Counted from the first letter of the stretch, positions 1 through 9,349 are shown. The stretch is DNA of 64,000 bases from CAZGEA01 sp964524515 (GCA_964524515.1 CAZGEA010000003.1:124001-188000), one strand, 5' to 3'. Translations and numbers: made by a program. The notes: a model not told the origin generated them from the sequence alone.

Positions 1-351
1 TATCAAAATGAAATTCTCTCAACATGGATTCTTTTTCTCTACAATGATGTATTGTACTATCCATATGGCGCATCAAGTAATTCACATAAAGATGTAATGG
101 CAAATAATTTAATGATGTGGGAAGCAATAAAATTCGGTAAAAATAAAAATGCAAAAATCTTTGATCTTTGGGGGAAAGAAAAAGGTAAAGGTTTTACAAA
201 ATTTAAAGAAGGATACAATCCACAAGTAGTTGAATTTATTGGCACATGGGACATTGCATTTTCTCCACTATATTATTTATTTATTGCACTTGAAAAAATC
301 AGATGGTTTGTTTTACGTATTAAATCAAAAATTCAAAAACCAAATTTTTAA
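1..351 (+). CDS. FemAB-like peptidyltransferase, 5' end outside window
   Basis: The reading frame is open from base 1, so only the last 116 residues are seen. The piece contains YPYGASS, then an amphipathic stretch with MMWEAIKFGK, then IFDLWG and GFTKFKEGYNP, ending in a hydrophobic C-terminal helix. This is the usual C-terminal GNAT-like half of FemAB/FemX proteins, which add amino acids from aminoacyl-tRNA to peptidoglycan precursors. It is followed after 6 bases by a second FemAB-like gene in the same direction, so the two probably form an operon. Family assignment is good. The substrate amino acid cannot be read from the sequence. Confidence 0.85.
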   Translation, partial: YQNEILSTWILFLYNDVLYYPYGASSNSHKDVMANNLMMWEAIKFGKNKNAKIFDLWGKEKGKGFTKFKEGYNPQVVEFIGTWDIAFSPLYYLFIALEKIRWFVLRIKSKIQKPNF

Positions 352-357
352 AAAGCA

Positions 358-1194
358 ATGGACGACATTCGCCAATCAAATGAATATTCTTGTTACATGA
401 GCTCACAAGGTTGGCAAACTATCAAAACCAATAATACAATCGCCTACTCAAAAAAAATCCCTTTCTTTGGAACCTTTATAAAAATACATAGACCAAAAAA
501 AATTTCTCAAAAATTAATAGATAAATTTGAAAAATTAAAAAATACATTTCAAATCGTCATAGAACCATTAAACATTGAACAAGAAAATTTATTAAAAAGT
601 TTAAACTTCAAACAAATTAAAACACCATACATTCCGTCAAAAAGCCTTGAATTAAACTTAAGTAATTCAATTGAAAAAATATTTAACCAATTAAAAAAAG
701 ATTGCAGATACTCAATCAAAAAATCTTCAAGCATTAAACTAAATATTCTAAAAACAGATGAAGAAATTCTAGATTTTAGAAACACATGGAGATCCTCTCT
801 TCCCATAAAAAGGTATGTTCCATCAACTAAAAGTATTACAAACTTAAGAGACTGTTTTAAAAAAAATTGCCTAATTCTTTATTCACCAAAAATGAAAGCT
901 GGAGGAGTGTTTCTGATAGCTGCGAATAAATGTTACTACTGGCATGGCTTCACAGATAAAATTGGCAGAAAATCGTTAGTTCAATACCAAATAATATGGC
1001 AAGCAATTCTTTGGGCAAAAAAAATGAATGTAAAAATATTTGATTTTGAAGGTTTATACGATGAACGCTTCCCTAACAAAGACTGGATCGGGTTCTCACA
1101 TTTTAAGAAAAGTTTTGGTGGAAATGAAATAAACTATCCTGGTGGTTATCAAAAAAGTTTTGGTGTATTTAAATTATTAGCTTATTTAAGCTAA
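358..1194 (+). CDS. FemAB-like peptidoglycan-bridge aminoacyltransferase
   Basis: The 278-residue protein is shorter than typical FemAB enzymes (about 330-450 residues). The C-terminal half carries the family pattern: a Gly-rich strand (AGGVFLIAANKCYYWHG), the helix GRKSLVQYQIIWQAI from about residue 202, IFDFEG, and GFSHFKKSFGG near the end. Likely role: non-ribosomal transfer of an amino acid from charged tRNA to a cell-wall precursor in the cytoplasm. Its paralogue lies 6 bases upstream, as is common for fem genes. The stop overlaps the stop of the convergent helicase gene by 4 bases, so there is no room for a terminator between them. Confidence 0.85.
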   Translation: MDDIRQSNEYSCYMSSQGWQTIKTNNTIAYSKKIPFFGTFIKIHRPKKISQKLIDKFEKLKNTFQIVIEPLNIEQENLLKSLNFKQIKTPYIPSKSLELNLSNSIEKIFNQLKKDCRYSIKKSSSIKLNILKTDEEILDFRNTWRSSLPIKRYVPSTKSITNLRDCFKKNCLILYSPKMKAGGVFLIAANKCYYWHGFTDKIGRKSLVQYQIIWQAILWAKKMNVKIFDFEGLYDERFPNKDWIGFSHFKKSFGGNEINYPGGYQKSFGVFKLLAYLS

Positions 1195-4052
1195 TCTTCT
1201 TTAATGCCACAAAAAATTTCATACTCACATCCTTGCTGACAAAAATATGAATTATTACACTCAAAATCAGATTTCTCGATTTGCTCTCTCCAAGATAATA
1301 TTTCTTTTCTAGCATTATCCAAATCAGCTTGTGTTCTTGAAGTTTCAACTATTTGTGGACTATCAAAATAATACAAAAACAATTTAATATTTTCTGGTTT
1401 TATTCCAAAAATTTCACTTGCAGCGATACAATATATTGAAAGCTGCAAATCGTGATCCGCTTCTTTTTGATTCAAATTATGTGTTCCTGTTTTATAATCA
1501 ATTATCTCAATAGTTCCATCATTAATTTTATTTATTCTATCAATCTTGCCATTTACTCTAATATCATCAACTTTAAAAGAAAATGGCATTTCTAAAAATT
1601 CTGGGGTAATGTCTTTCTTGTAAAAATCGTTCAAAAATAATTTCAAAAACTTATACCCCCTTCGTTTTGCAATTTTTTCATGATTTAAGTCAACATATCC
1701 ATCACTTATCCAATTATCGTCAAGCAATTGATATAGAAGTTCAATACTAGGATCAACTCCATCTTTTAATTTATTATAAAAATCTGCAAGTGCTGCATGA
1801 AAACTTACACCGAAACTCGAAGATGGAGAAGCAGGTGTGGGAATAGAATAAATATAACGCAATTTATAATGCAATGGACAAATCTTAAATGTTTCAATTT
1901 GAGAATATGATAAATATTTTATTTTTTTAGATAACTTTTTTAAATATTTTTTATCAACATTATCTGTAAATTTTGAGACTTTCTCACTTGGAATACTTTC
2001 AAATTCACCAATGGCTTCACCTACAAAATTTGATATTTTTTTCTCACGAATTCCATCACCATAATATTTTGCCGCAGTAAAAAATAACTTTTCTTTAGCC
2101 CTTGTCATTCCAACATAAAATAATCTCCTCTCCTCTTGCATATGAAAATCACCACTTGGAGAAATTTCTCTAAGCAACTCATCGGGAATCAAAATTGGAT
2201 CTGGGCGATTCATTGAAGGAAATCTCTGTGACACCAAATTAACCATAAAAACTACTTTAAATTCCAAACCTTTTGAAGAATGCACTGTTAAAATATTCAC
2301 AGATTCTCCATTTCTATCAAAATCAGATAAAGCAGATGGAGAATCTCCACTTTCTAAATATAAATTTAAAAATTCTACAAAATCGAAAATATTATATTTA
2401 ATATTTTGAAGTTCATACCTCTTTACCATTTCAAAAAATTTCGCAATATTTTTTAGTTTTATCTCAGCCTGATCACTGTTAATTTTACTGATCCTCAAAA
2501 GAATATCGGTATCTCTTAACCATTCATATAAAACATTACCAATAGATTGATTTTTAGATTTCTCTATTAAATCAACTAAAATCAAACTTATTTTTTTTAA
2601 TTTTTCAATATTTTTTAAATTATAACTATCATCAATTTGAAGCACTTTATCCCACAAAAAAATATTATCTTTTCTTGCTTGTTTTGATAAATAAATTAAA
2701 TCACTCTGAGAAATTCCAAGCTCATCTATAGCCAAAAGCTTAAACAAATTAGCAAAATCCCAAGGGTCAGCTAAAAATTTCAAAAAACACATAATATCAA
2801 TTATTTCAGGTCTATCGAAAAGTTTTTCAGGTCCTAAAAACTGATAAGGAATTCCTTGTTTCTCTAAATTTGAAATAAACAAATCAGAATGATTATTCGC
2901 TCTCACCAATATTGCGATATCTCCATATGCATACCCTTTTTCATTTAAAATTTTAATTTGCTCAACAACTTGTTCTGCTTCTTCAAAAGAAGTCTGAGTC
3001 TGAATTAAAGATATTGAAGATTTTTTATTTGTGGTAGCTATTAACTTTTTACTAATTCCAAGTTTTGATTCTAAAGTATCAGGATCGTTATTTTTAACTA
3101 ATTTATACGAAGCATCCAATATTTCCTGCCCTGATCTATAATTTTTATTCAGTGTAACTTGTTTAGAATCAGGAAAAACATCCATAAACTGCATAATGTT
3201 CGATACAGATGCACCTCTAAATCTATATATCGATTGATTATCATCCCCAACTACACAAATTTTTTTATCATCACCTGCAATCATAATTGATAATAAATTT
3301 TGTGAATAATTAGTATCTTGAAATTCATCTACTAAAATATATGAAAATTTATCTTGATAATTTTTCAAAATATTTGGCCTTTTCTTAAATAATTCGATTG
3401 TTTTATTTATTAAATCCCCAAAATCAAAAACAGAATTCTGCTCTTTATAATTTTGATAGAATTCAAAAACTTTCAAAATTTCTTCACATTTTTTAATATC
3501 ATTTAAATCAATTTCACTAAGTAATTTTAAATCACCAAGTTCAATCTTCTTCTTAACTAACCATTCACCATAATCATTAGGAGTTATATTCTCATCAGAA
3601 AGTCTTGAAAAATGACTCAACAAAATATTTATAAACTTATATGGACTTCCAACAGGCATAAAATACTCAAGATCAAGATTAGTTAAATTTTTCTTGATTA
3701 TTGAAACTGATTCTTGCCTTGATAAAATCTTATAATCAGGGTCAATACCAATATGAATTCCAGATTCACGCAGCAACCTATCACAAAAAGAATGAAATGT
3801 TGAAATCCACATTTGTGAGTACCCCAATGGCATTGCCAAATCAACACGCTCCTGCATTTCTGCTGATGCTTTTTCAGTAAAAGTTAACGCCAATATTTTC
3901 TCAGGGTTTATTTTTTTCTCAAAAACTAAATATTTTATTTTCTCAGTTATTACTGTTGTTTTTCCCGTTCCAGCCCCAGCAACAATCAAAAGCGGGCCAT
4001 CAACATATTCAATAGCCTCTTTTTGTTCATTATTTAATTTAGGTGCATCCAT
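1191..4052 (-). CDS. UvrD/PcrA-type ATP-dependent helicase with C-terminal Fe-S PD-(D/E)XK nuclease domain
   Basis: A 953-residue superfamily 1A helicase. The Walker A motif GAGTGKT includes K31, the Walker B/DEXX box is VDEFQDT, motif III is GDDNQSIYRFRGA, and motifs V-VI are TVHSSKGLEF and FYVGMTRAKEK. After the helicase core comes a RecB-family nuclease fold: SYSQIETFKICP, then IIDYKTGT with D852 and K854. Four C-terminal cysteines (932, 938, 942, 948) follow. With a nuclease cysteine such as that of KICP they could hold an iron-sulfur cluster, as in AddB and Cas4. The likely role is 3'-5' unwinding and end processing in repair or recombination. It lies 5 bases downstream of rmuC on the same strand, which suggests a DNA-repair operon. 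Confidence 0.92.
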   Translation of the reverse strand: MDAPKLNNEQKEAIEYVDGPLLIVAGAGTGKTTVITEKIKYLVFEKKINPEKILALTFTEKASAEMQERVDLAMPLGYSQMWISTFHSFCDRLLRESGIHIGIDPDYKILSRQESVSIIKKNLTNLDLEYFMPVGSPYKFINILLSHFSRLSDENITPNDYGEWLVKKKIELGDLKLLSEIDLNDIKKCEEILKVFEFYQNYKEQNSVFDFGDLINKTIELFKKRPNILKNYQDKFSYILVDEFQDTNYSQNLLSIMIAGDDKKICVVGDDNQSIYRFRGASVSNIMQFMDVFPDSKQVTLNKNYRSGQEILDASYKLVKNNDPDTLESKLGISKKLIATTNKKSSISLIQTQTSFEEAEQVVEQIKILNEKGYAYGDIAILVRANNHSDLFISNLEKQGIPYQFLGPEKLFDRPEIIDIMCFLKFLADPWDFANLFKLLAIDELGISQSDLIYLSKQARKDNIFLWDKVLQIDDSYNLKNIEKLKKISLILVDLIEKSKNQSIGNVLYEWLRDTDILLRISKINSDQAEIKLKNIAKFFEMVKRYELQNIKYNIFDFVEFLNLYLESGDSPSALSDFDRNGESVNILTVHSSKGLEFKVVFMVNLVSQRFPSMNRPDPILIPDELLREISPSGDFHMQEERRLFYVGMTRAKEKLFFTAAKYYGDGIREKKISNFVGEAIGEFESIPSEKVSKFTDNVDKKYLKKLSKKIKYLSYSQIETFKICPLHYKLRYIYSIPTPASPSSSFGVSFHAALADFYNKLKDGVDPSIELLYQLLDDNWISDGYVDLNHEKIAKRRGYKFLKLFLNDFYKKDITPEFLEMPFSFKVDDIRVNGKIDRINKINDGTIEIIDYKTGTHNLNQKEADHDLQLSIYCIAASEIFGIKPENIKLFLYYFDSPQIVETSRTQADLDNARKEILSWREQIEKSDFECNNSYFCQQGCEYEIFCGIKED

Positions 4053-4057
4053 AAAAA

Positions 4058-4990
4058 TTAAATATTACTTTTTTTAGATTCCAAAAGTCTCGTTGAAGAA
4101 ATTTTTTGACCCATTTTTGTATAATCATTCCAAACTGTTCCCATTGTATTGGAAGCATTAGTTAAATGTTTTTGAAGAATTAAAAAAGACGCTTCAACTT
4201 TTGAATAATCTTTTTGTATTGCTTTGATTGTTTCAAGAATAACCTTTGCCCTTTCTTCAACTTTCTGTCCTTCCAAACTCATAAGAATTGCTTTCATGAA
4301 CGCATAAAAAGTTGTAGGGGATACAGGTAAGACATGAGCTTCTCCTGCATAATCAAAAATATCAGAATTATTAATAACTTCATAATAAACATTTTCAGAT
4401 GGCAGATACATCAAAGCATAATCAATAGTTCCCTCATCTGGCCTTATATATTTTTTTGAAATTGCATCTATGTGTTTTTTAACATCCATTTCAAACTGTT
4501 TGTTAAAAATCTTTTTATCAACTTCACTTGATGAATTTACCATTTTCCGAAAATTCTCAAGTGGAAATTTTGAATCAATTGGTATTATTCCAGAAGTAGA
4601 AAGTATTGCTGCATCTACAATCTCTCCTGATGAAAACGAATACTGAATACGAAACGATTCTTTTGGTAAAAATTGTCCAAGCAATTCCTTCAATATCTGC
4701 TCTCCAATATTCCCTCTGATTTTAGGATTAACCAAAAAACTCTGCATGTCCTTCATTGATCTTCCAATTTCACCAATTTCTCCAAGAGATCCTTGCAGTT
4801 CCATTAATACTTTAGAAGTTCTATCTAGTCTATCGTGAATTATTCTTTGATCATTTTGAGTACCGCTTTGAAGTGTCTGTAAAAAATTAACAAAATTTTT
4901 GTTATCACCTTGTTTTTTAATCAAGAGGTATGCAATAGCAGAAAAACCGAATATCATTATTATAAGTATCAAAAAAAGAAATAGTTCCAT
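4058..4990 (-). CDS. rmuC: DNA recombination protein RmuC
   Basis: This 310-residue protein has an N-terminal membrane segment (about residues 3-23), a short helical linker, and the RmuC nuclease-like core. Core signatures are GNIGEQILKELL, the conserved segment DAAILSTSGIIPIDSKFPLENF, and YALMYLPSENVYYEVI. RmuC restricts rearrangements at inverted repeats and is predicted to be an endonuclease. The protein is shorter than Proteobacterial RmuC (about 475 residues) because the coiled-coil region is reduced. It is followed after 67 bases within the same strand context by no other repair gene except the helicase 5 bases downstream. Its ATG directly abuts the ATG of the divergent gene at 4991. 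Confidence 0.92.
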   Translation of the reverse strand: MELFLFLILIIMIFGFSAIAYLLIKKQGDNKNFVNFLQTLQSGTQNDQRIIHDRLDRTSKVLMELQGSLGEIGEIGRSMKDMQSFLVNPKIRGNIGEQILKELLGQFLPKESFRIQYSFSSGEIVDAAILSTSGIIPIDSKFPLENFRKMVNSSSEVDKKIFNKQFEMDVKKHIDAISKKYIRPDEGTIDYALMYLPSENVYYEVINNSDIFDYAGEAHVLPVSPTTFYAFMKAILMSLEGQKVEERAKVILETIKAIQKDYSKVEASFLILQKHLTNASNTMGTVWNDYTKMGQKISSTRLLESKKSNI

Positions 4991-5311
4991 ATGAAATCAT
5001 TGTATCAAAATAATCAAAACAAAACACGAAAGAACATATTCATTTCAATGATTAGTATTTCACTAACATTTCTTTCTATAATAACTCTTTCACCCACAAA
5101 ATCTATAAATATTTTATTTTTCCTTATATTTCTTTCAATTAGCCTATGTTACTTTTTACCATTATTTATTCCAAATAAAAAAATTACATATCTTCTAACA
5201 TTTATCATAATTTCAATTCTAATTCTAAGAGCTTTAAAAATAGCTAGTCTTTTTAATATTTTACTAATTTTAATTTTAGCTTTAGTAATATTTTTATATA
5301 ACAAAAAATAA
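4991..5311 (+). CDS. small hydrophobic membrane protein, unknown function
   Basis: I do not recognise this 106-residue protein. The N-terminus is polar and basic (NQNKTRKN). Three or four hydrophobic segments follow: about residues 16-34, 40-60, 66-84 and 88-103. It ends in a lysine pair. The start codon touches the start codon of divergent rmuC with no base in between, so any promoter for one gene must lie inside the other. There is no Shine-Dalgarno sequence. The length, charge pattern and AT-rich but ordered composition make it more likely real than chance. The product could be a short-lived or lineage-specific membrane protein. Confidence 0.55.
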   Translation: MKSLYQNNQNKTRKNIFISMISISLTFLSIITLSPTKSINILFFLIFLSISLCYFLPLFIPNKKITYLLTFIIISILILRALKIASLFNILLILILALVIFLYNKK

Positions 5312-5336
5312 CAAGAGCCCTGATTAAGGGCTCTTG
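5312..5336 (-). terminator. intrinsic terminator of the secreted repeat-protein gene
   Basis: A perfect 10-bp stem (5312-5321 with 5327-5336) closes a 5-base loop. Read on the minus strand it is followed by a T-rich run (TTATTTTTTG), so it terminates the gene ending at 5362. On the plus strand there is no T tract after the stem. A second small stem-loop at 5345-5363 (AAAAGCT/AGCTTTT) sits between it and the stop codon. Confidence 0.8.
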
Positions 5337-5361
5337 AAATTAAAAAAAGCTTTCGCAGCTT

Positions 5362-5967
5362 TTAAGGCAAAACAACACCAGATGTATTAACATTTGCGTT
5401 ATTTGTAATTGTTACCAATGTATCAACATATCCTGTAGATATTCCTGATCCATCATTAACATTTTTATCAGAACTATTACCTCCTGTATCACCAGCAACT
5501 CCTACACCATTACTAAAACTAGAAACGTTTGTTTGATTCTTAAAGTTCTTAACTTTAGTTTTCGATTTAACCTTAGTTTTAGATTTATATCCGTTTCCTT
5601 CGATAGTGACATCTTGGCTATTGCTGCTACATGCACAACATCCAGAATCTATAGCAAAATTGCCTCCAGCATTATTCGTTATATCCACAACCTGAGCAAC
5701 ATTACCTGTTTCAATACTAGCTTCTCCACCTACATTTTTGTCTGCAGTATTGTTACCCGTATTACCAGTTACAGTTACTGAATTAACAATAGTTGATACA
5801 TTTGATTGATTCAAAACATCAACACATTTATTCAACAAACTAACTTTGTTAACTGATTTTGCTCCATTGGAGTTAATATCCACAGTTACATCAGAAGCTA
5901 AAACATTTGATGTACTGACAACTAATACTAAAGAAAATAATCCTAAAATTGACATTAATTTTTTCAT
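5362..5967 (-). CDS. secreted protein with two Asn/Gly-rich repeats, unknown function
   Basis: A clear Sec signal peptide (MKKLMSILGLFSLVLVV, then SNVLA-S) precedes a mature chain of about 175 residues. The chain holds two diverged copies of one unit. The first runs from NVSTIVNSVTVTGNTGNN to DITNNAGGN, and the second from NVSSFSNGVGVAGDTGGN to ITNNANVN. Each has a TGxxxxDKNV element in the middle. A CCAC cysteine cluster lies between the copies, followed by a Lys-Ser-Thr spacer (SKTKVKSKTKVK). The alternating small and hydrophobic residues suggest a beta-helix or beta-sandwich surface protein. A strong GGAGGTG ribosome site sits 7 bases upstream of the ATG, and an intrinsic terminator follows. 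Exported location is likely. Function is unknown. Confidence 0.8.
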   Translation of the reverse strand: MKKLMSILGLFSLVLVVSTSNVLASDVTVDINSNGAKSVNKVSLLNKCVDVLNQSNVSTIVNSVTVTGNTGNNTADKNVGGEASIETGNVAQVVDITNNAGGNFAIDSGCCACSSNSQDVTIEGNGYKSKTKVKSKTKVKNFKNQTNVSSFSNGVGVAGDTGGNSSDKNVNDGSGISTGYVDTLVTITNNANVNTSGVVLP

Positions 5968-6003
5968 TCACACTCACCTCCAAACATACACTCATAAATA
6001 TAG
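5968..6003 (-). promoter_or_regulatory. Shine-Dalgarno site and -10 box of the secreted repeat-protein gene
   Basis: On the minus strand GGAGGTG (5975-5981) lies 7 bases before the ATG, one of few canonical ribosome sites in this window. A TATATT -10 candidate lies at 5997-6002. No convincing -35 box is seen. Confidence 0.55.
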
Positions 6004-6106
6004 AAAAAAGTCCCAGAGAATAAAAAAATAGGCATTAATTATTTCTAACAAACTAAACTTATAGTGTCCATACCCAAAAAATGCCAATTTTCTGCTAAAA
6101 TAATAC

Positions 6107-7576
6107 ATGGTCAAAAAACACGATAGACTATTGGAAATATTACCTGGCTTCATTTCATGGAACATCATTCTATTTCCATATTGGGGAATTTTAGTTATTC
6201 CAAATATAGTTGCCTACTTTATATTAATATTCAATATTTACTGGTTCTACCAATCATTCCAATTATCTCTCGCCGCAATAATTTCTCATTTTAGAATAGA
6301 GGCTACAAAAAAATACAACTGGCTGGCAGATATTGCAATTTTTCCTGATTCCAAAAAAGTTGTCCATCTAGTAATTATTCCAACTTATAAAGAACCAATT
6401 TATATTCTCAAAAGAACACTTGATTCATTAAAAAATCAGGAATTATCTACCAAGCAAATAATTCCACTTATCGCTTTTGAAGAAAAAGAAAATATTATCG
6501 ATAGAAATGAAAAAGAAAAAATTATTAAAAAAGAATATTCAAATATTTTTAAAGAGATAATTACAACAGTTCACAATTTAGTTCCAGGGGAAGTAGCTGG
6601 AAAAGCAGCAAACGAAAGATTTGCAGCAGTTTATTTCAAAAAAAATAGAATCGACAATAAAAAAATTGATAGAAATTATTTAGTAGTTACAAGTTCCGAT
6701 TCAGACCACACATTTCACAAAAAGCACTTTGCTGTATTAACATTTAAATTCCTAGATAGTCCTCAAAGATACAATCGTTTCTGGCAAGCTGCTGTCATGT
6801 TTTACAATAACATTTGGGAGGTTCCAGCACTAACTCGTGTTCCAAACACTTTCGGTTCAATTTGGAACTTAGCTCAATTAACAAGAAAAGATAGATTAAT
6901 TAATGGTCAAAACTACTCACTTTCATACAACTTACTCGAAGACGCAGATTTTTGGGATCCTGATAAAATCCCAGAAGATTGGGGAATATTTTTCAAAGCA
7001 TTTTACAAAAGAAAAGGTAAAGTGGAAGTAGAACCAATTTTCCTTCCATTGTTTGCTGATGCTCCAAAATCAAAAACATTTTTTGGAACTCTTAAAAATC
7101 AATATGAGCAATTTAAAAGATGGGCATGGGGCGTTTCAGATGTACCTTGGATTATGAAAAAATATTTCCAAGAAGGTGATGTTGCTTTTGGAGACAAATT
7201 TTTCAGATTATTTTTTGTATTAAAAGCGCACATATTATGGCCTGTAAATTGGTTTTTAATTACAATTGGACTTACTCTTCCAACAGTAATCAACCCAGCA
7301 TTTGGAAGAACATCCTTAGGTTACATGGTTCCACAAATATCATCAGCAATTTTAACAATCGCACTAGTCTTTTTAGTTATTATGATAATTATTGATTCGT
7401 TCTATAAACCAAAAAGGCCAGCTGGTATGCCAGCTTGGAGAACAATGATATCTCCACTTGAGTTTATATTAATGCCATTAGTTGGTTTTTTATTCAGTGC
7501 ATTACCAGGTCTTGATGCACACACAAGATTAATGTTAGGTAAATATATTGAGTATAAAGTTACAGAAAAAGTATAA
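6107..7576 (+). CDS. membrane-bound family 2 glycosyltransferase with QxxRW motif
   Basis: The 489-residue protein begins with membrane segments (about residues 12-60), then a GT-A domain opening with VVHLVIIPTYKEP. The metal-binding motif SSDSDH has D198 and D200, a later catalytic-acid region reads LLEDADFWD, and QFKRW lies at 335-339. At least four more membrane helices follow. The arrangement is that of processive or large inner-membrane GT2 enzymes such as cellulose or hyaluronan synthase relatives, although the substrate is not known. The start is the ATG 5 bases after TAAAAT, a leaderless-type start. It heads a five-gene run with a GT-C enzyme, a WecA-like enzyme and a UbiA enzyme, which suggests synthesis of a lipid-linked glycan. 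Confidence 0.85.
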   Translation: MVKKHDRLLEILPGFISWNIILFPYWGILVIPNIVAYFILIFNIYWFYQSFQLSLAAIISHFRIEATKKYNWLADIAIFPDSKKVVHLVIIPTYKEPIYILKRTLDSLKNQELSTKQIIPLIAFEEKENIIDRNEKEKIIKKEYSNIFKEIITTVHNLVPGEVAGKAANERFAAVYFKKNRIDNKKIDRNYLVVTSSDSDHTFHKKHFAVLTFKFLDSPQRYNRFWQAAVMFYNNIWEVPALTRVPNTFGSIWNLAQLTRKDRLINGQNYSLSYNLLEDADFWDPDKIPEDWGIFFKAFYKRKGKVEVEPIFLPLFADAPKSKTFFGTLKNQYEQFKRWAWGVSDVPWIMKKYFQEGDVAFGDKFFRLFFVLKAHILWPVNWFLITIGLTLPTVINPAFGRTSLGYMVPQISSAILTIALVFLVIMIIIDSFYKPKRPAGMPAWRTMISPLEFILMPLVGFLFSALPGLDAHTRLMLGKYIEYKVTEKV

Positions 7577-7582
7577 TAAATT

Positions 7583-9040
7583 GTGAATAAAAAAAATCTG
7601 CTATTCCTTCTAATAATTTCGATTTTCATTTTAATAATTAGAACTCCATCACATCTTGAACCTTACTATTATGGCGATGAAATGATTTATCTAACTCTTG
7701 GTAATTCAATAAAAAATGGATTAAATCTATACAAAGACGTCGTTGATAACAAAACACCAGGTATCTACATACTAGCAAGCTGGTTTAATTCTTTATTATT
7801 ATTTAGATTAGCCACAACTTTTTGGGTTATTATTTCATCAATTTTCTTTTACCTTTTAACTAAAAAACTTTTTATAAACCAAAAAAAAATACAAATTTTT
7901 TCAGTTCTTATATTTGCAACACTAATGTCCATTCCATTATTTGAAGGCAACACACCAAATGCAGAACACTTTTTTATCGGTTTAAATATTATTGCAATTT
8001 TATTTGCTCTTCAAAAGAAACACCTATTTATAATCTTTTCAGGAATCACACTTGGAATTTCTGCTCTATTTAAAATTCCAGCTCTTTCTGAAATTTTAGT
8101 AATTGGAACCATCTGGCTAATTACCGACAAGAGCATAATTAAAACATCAATAAAATCTCTCTTTTTAATACTAACTATAATTGCAATAATAGGAACTTCA
8201 ATATTTTGGTATTGGCAAAAAGGTTCAGGTCAAGATTATATCCAAAGAGCATTTTTACAAAACTCCAATTACATTTCATCGTTTAGACCAAACGATAAAC
8301 AAAAAACATTTATTGAAAAAAACCTTCCATTAATTGAAAGATCTACCGTTGCCATTATTGGATTTTTCATTGTTCTTTTAATATCCAAAAAAACAAGCTT
8401 TGGGTTTACAATTGGTGCAGTTTGGGCCATAAGTTCGCTATTTTCAGCAACTCTTTCGGAAAGACCATATCCACATTATCTATTACAAGTTGCTCCTTCT
8501 ATTGCAATCATGATGGCAATATTAGTTTTCTCCACAAAAAAAGATCACCCATATCCAGTTTTTGCGCTTTTAGCTATTTTTTCAATTCCATATTTCTCTA
8601 AATTTTATGAATACAAAACAGGACTTTATTTTCAAAATGCAAGCAATCTTCTCACAAACAAAGTTTCAACAAACACATATTTATCTAAATACTCAAACGA
8701 TGTAGTAAGAAACTATGAAATATCAAAATTTATTTTATCCATAAGTCAATCTACTGATAAAATATTTGTTTGGGGTGATGCACCACCAATATATGCACAA
8801 ACCAAAAGATCTCCTGCAATAAAATTTGTTGCAAATTATCACATAACAGATTGGTCAAATAATGATGAGGTAATAAATATGCTATCCATATCCAAACCAA
8901 AAATAATTGTGATAGGGGAAGAGGGAGAAAAATTTCAAAAATTAGAACAATTTTGTCAAACCTATTATAATCTGGTTAAAGAAATCAAAAACATGACTGG
9001 ACCAAATGCAAACATATGGCTAAAAAAAGCATCAATCTAA
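7583..9040 (+). CDS. GT-C fold membrane glycosyltransferase (GT39/ArnT-like)
   Basis: This 485-residue polytopic protein has an N-terminal helix followed by a first outside loop carrying the acidic pair D32-E33 (YYYGDEMIY). This is the hallmark of PMT/ArnT-like enzymes that use polyprenyl-phosphate sugars. About ten further hydrophobic segments follow. A soluble C-terminal part (from about residue 380) includes KIFVWGDAPPIY, also typical of such proteins. The start codon is GTG, 5 bases after TATAAT, and 6 bases after the stop of the GT2 gene. It probably transfers a sugar to a lipid or protein on the outer face of the membrane. Confidence 0.82.
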   Translation: MNKKNLLFLLIISIFILIIRTPSHLEPYYYGDEMIYLTLGNSIKNGLNLYKDVVDNKTPGIYILASWFNSLLLFRLATTFWVIISSIFFYLLTKKLFINQKKIQIFSVLIFATLMSIPLFEGNTPNAEHFFIGLNIIAILFALQKKHLFIIFSGITLGISALFKIPALSEILVIGTIWLITDKSIIKTSIKSLFLILTIIAIIGTSIFWYWQKGSGQDYIQRAFLQNSNYISSFRPNDKQKTFIEKNLPLIERSTVAIIGFFIVLLISKKTSFGFTIGAVWAISSLFSATLSERPYPHYLLQVAPSIAIMMAILVFSTKKDHPYPVFALLAIFSIPYFSKFYEYKTGLYFQNASNLLTNKVSTNTYLSKYSNDVVRNYEISKFILSISQSTDKIFVWGDAPPIYAQTKRSPAIKFVANYHITDWSNNDEVINMLSISKPKIIVIGEEGEKFQKLEQFCQTYYNLVKEIKNMTGPNANIWLKKASI

Positions 9041-9348
9041 AAATATCAGTAGTTTGTCTAGCATTAAATATTTTAATAATAGTTATACTTTTAATACTAA
9101 ATGACAAAATTCCGCCAGTTACCCCACTATTATATGGTGCACCTTCAGGTGTTGAACAACTAGTTTCAAAAAATTTCTTAATAGTAGTTCCAGCGATATC
9201 AATAATTTTTATAATTTTCAATTATTTAATATCTATAAACATTAAAGATAAATTTCTATCTCATGCATTAATTTCAACATCAACTGTTACTACAATTCTT
9301 GGAATAATATCAATAGTAAAAATAATATTCTTAATAGGAAATATTTAA
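9016..9348 (+). CDS. small three-helix membrane protein, unknown function
   Basis: The protein has 110 residues and three hydrophobic helices (about 9-29, 52-72 and 84-106). The first loop reads DKIPPVTPLLYGAPSG. Genes overlap: the start lies 25 bases inside the end of the GT-C gene, and the stop is one base before the WecA-like gene, which implies translational coupling. I do not recognise a characterised family. The position inside a glycan-lipid operon suggests an accessory membrane role, but this is inference only. Confidence 0.7.
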   Translation: MAKKSINLKISVVCLALNILIIVILLILNDKIPPVTPLLYGAPSGVEQLVSKNFLIVVPAISIIFIIFNYLISINIKDKFLSHALISTSTVTTILGIISIVKIIFLIGNI

Positions 9349-9349
9349 A

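Noticed and set aside
5533..5781. 82-codon plus-strand frame inside the secreted repeat-protein gene
   Set aside because: It is antisense to a gene with a signal peptide, ribosome site and terminator, and has no recognisable features of its own.
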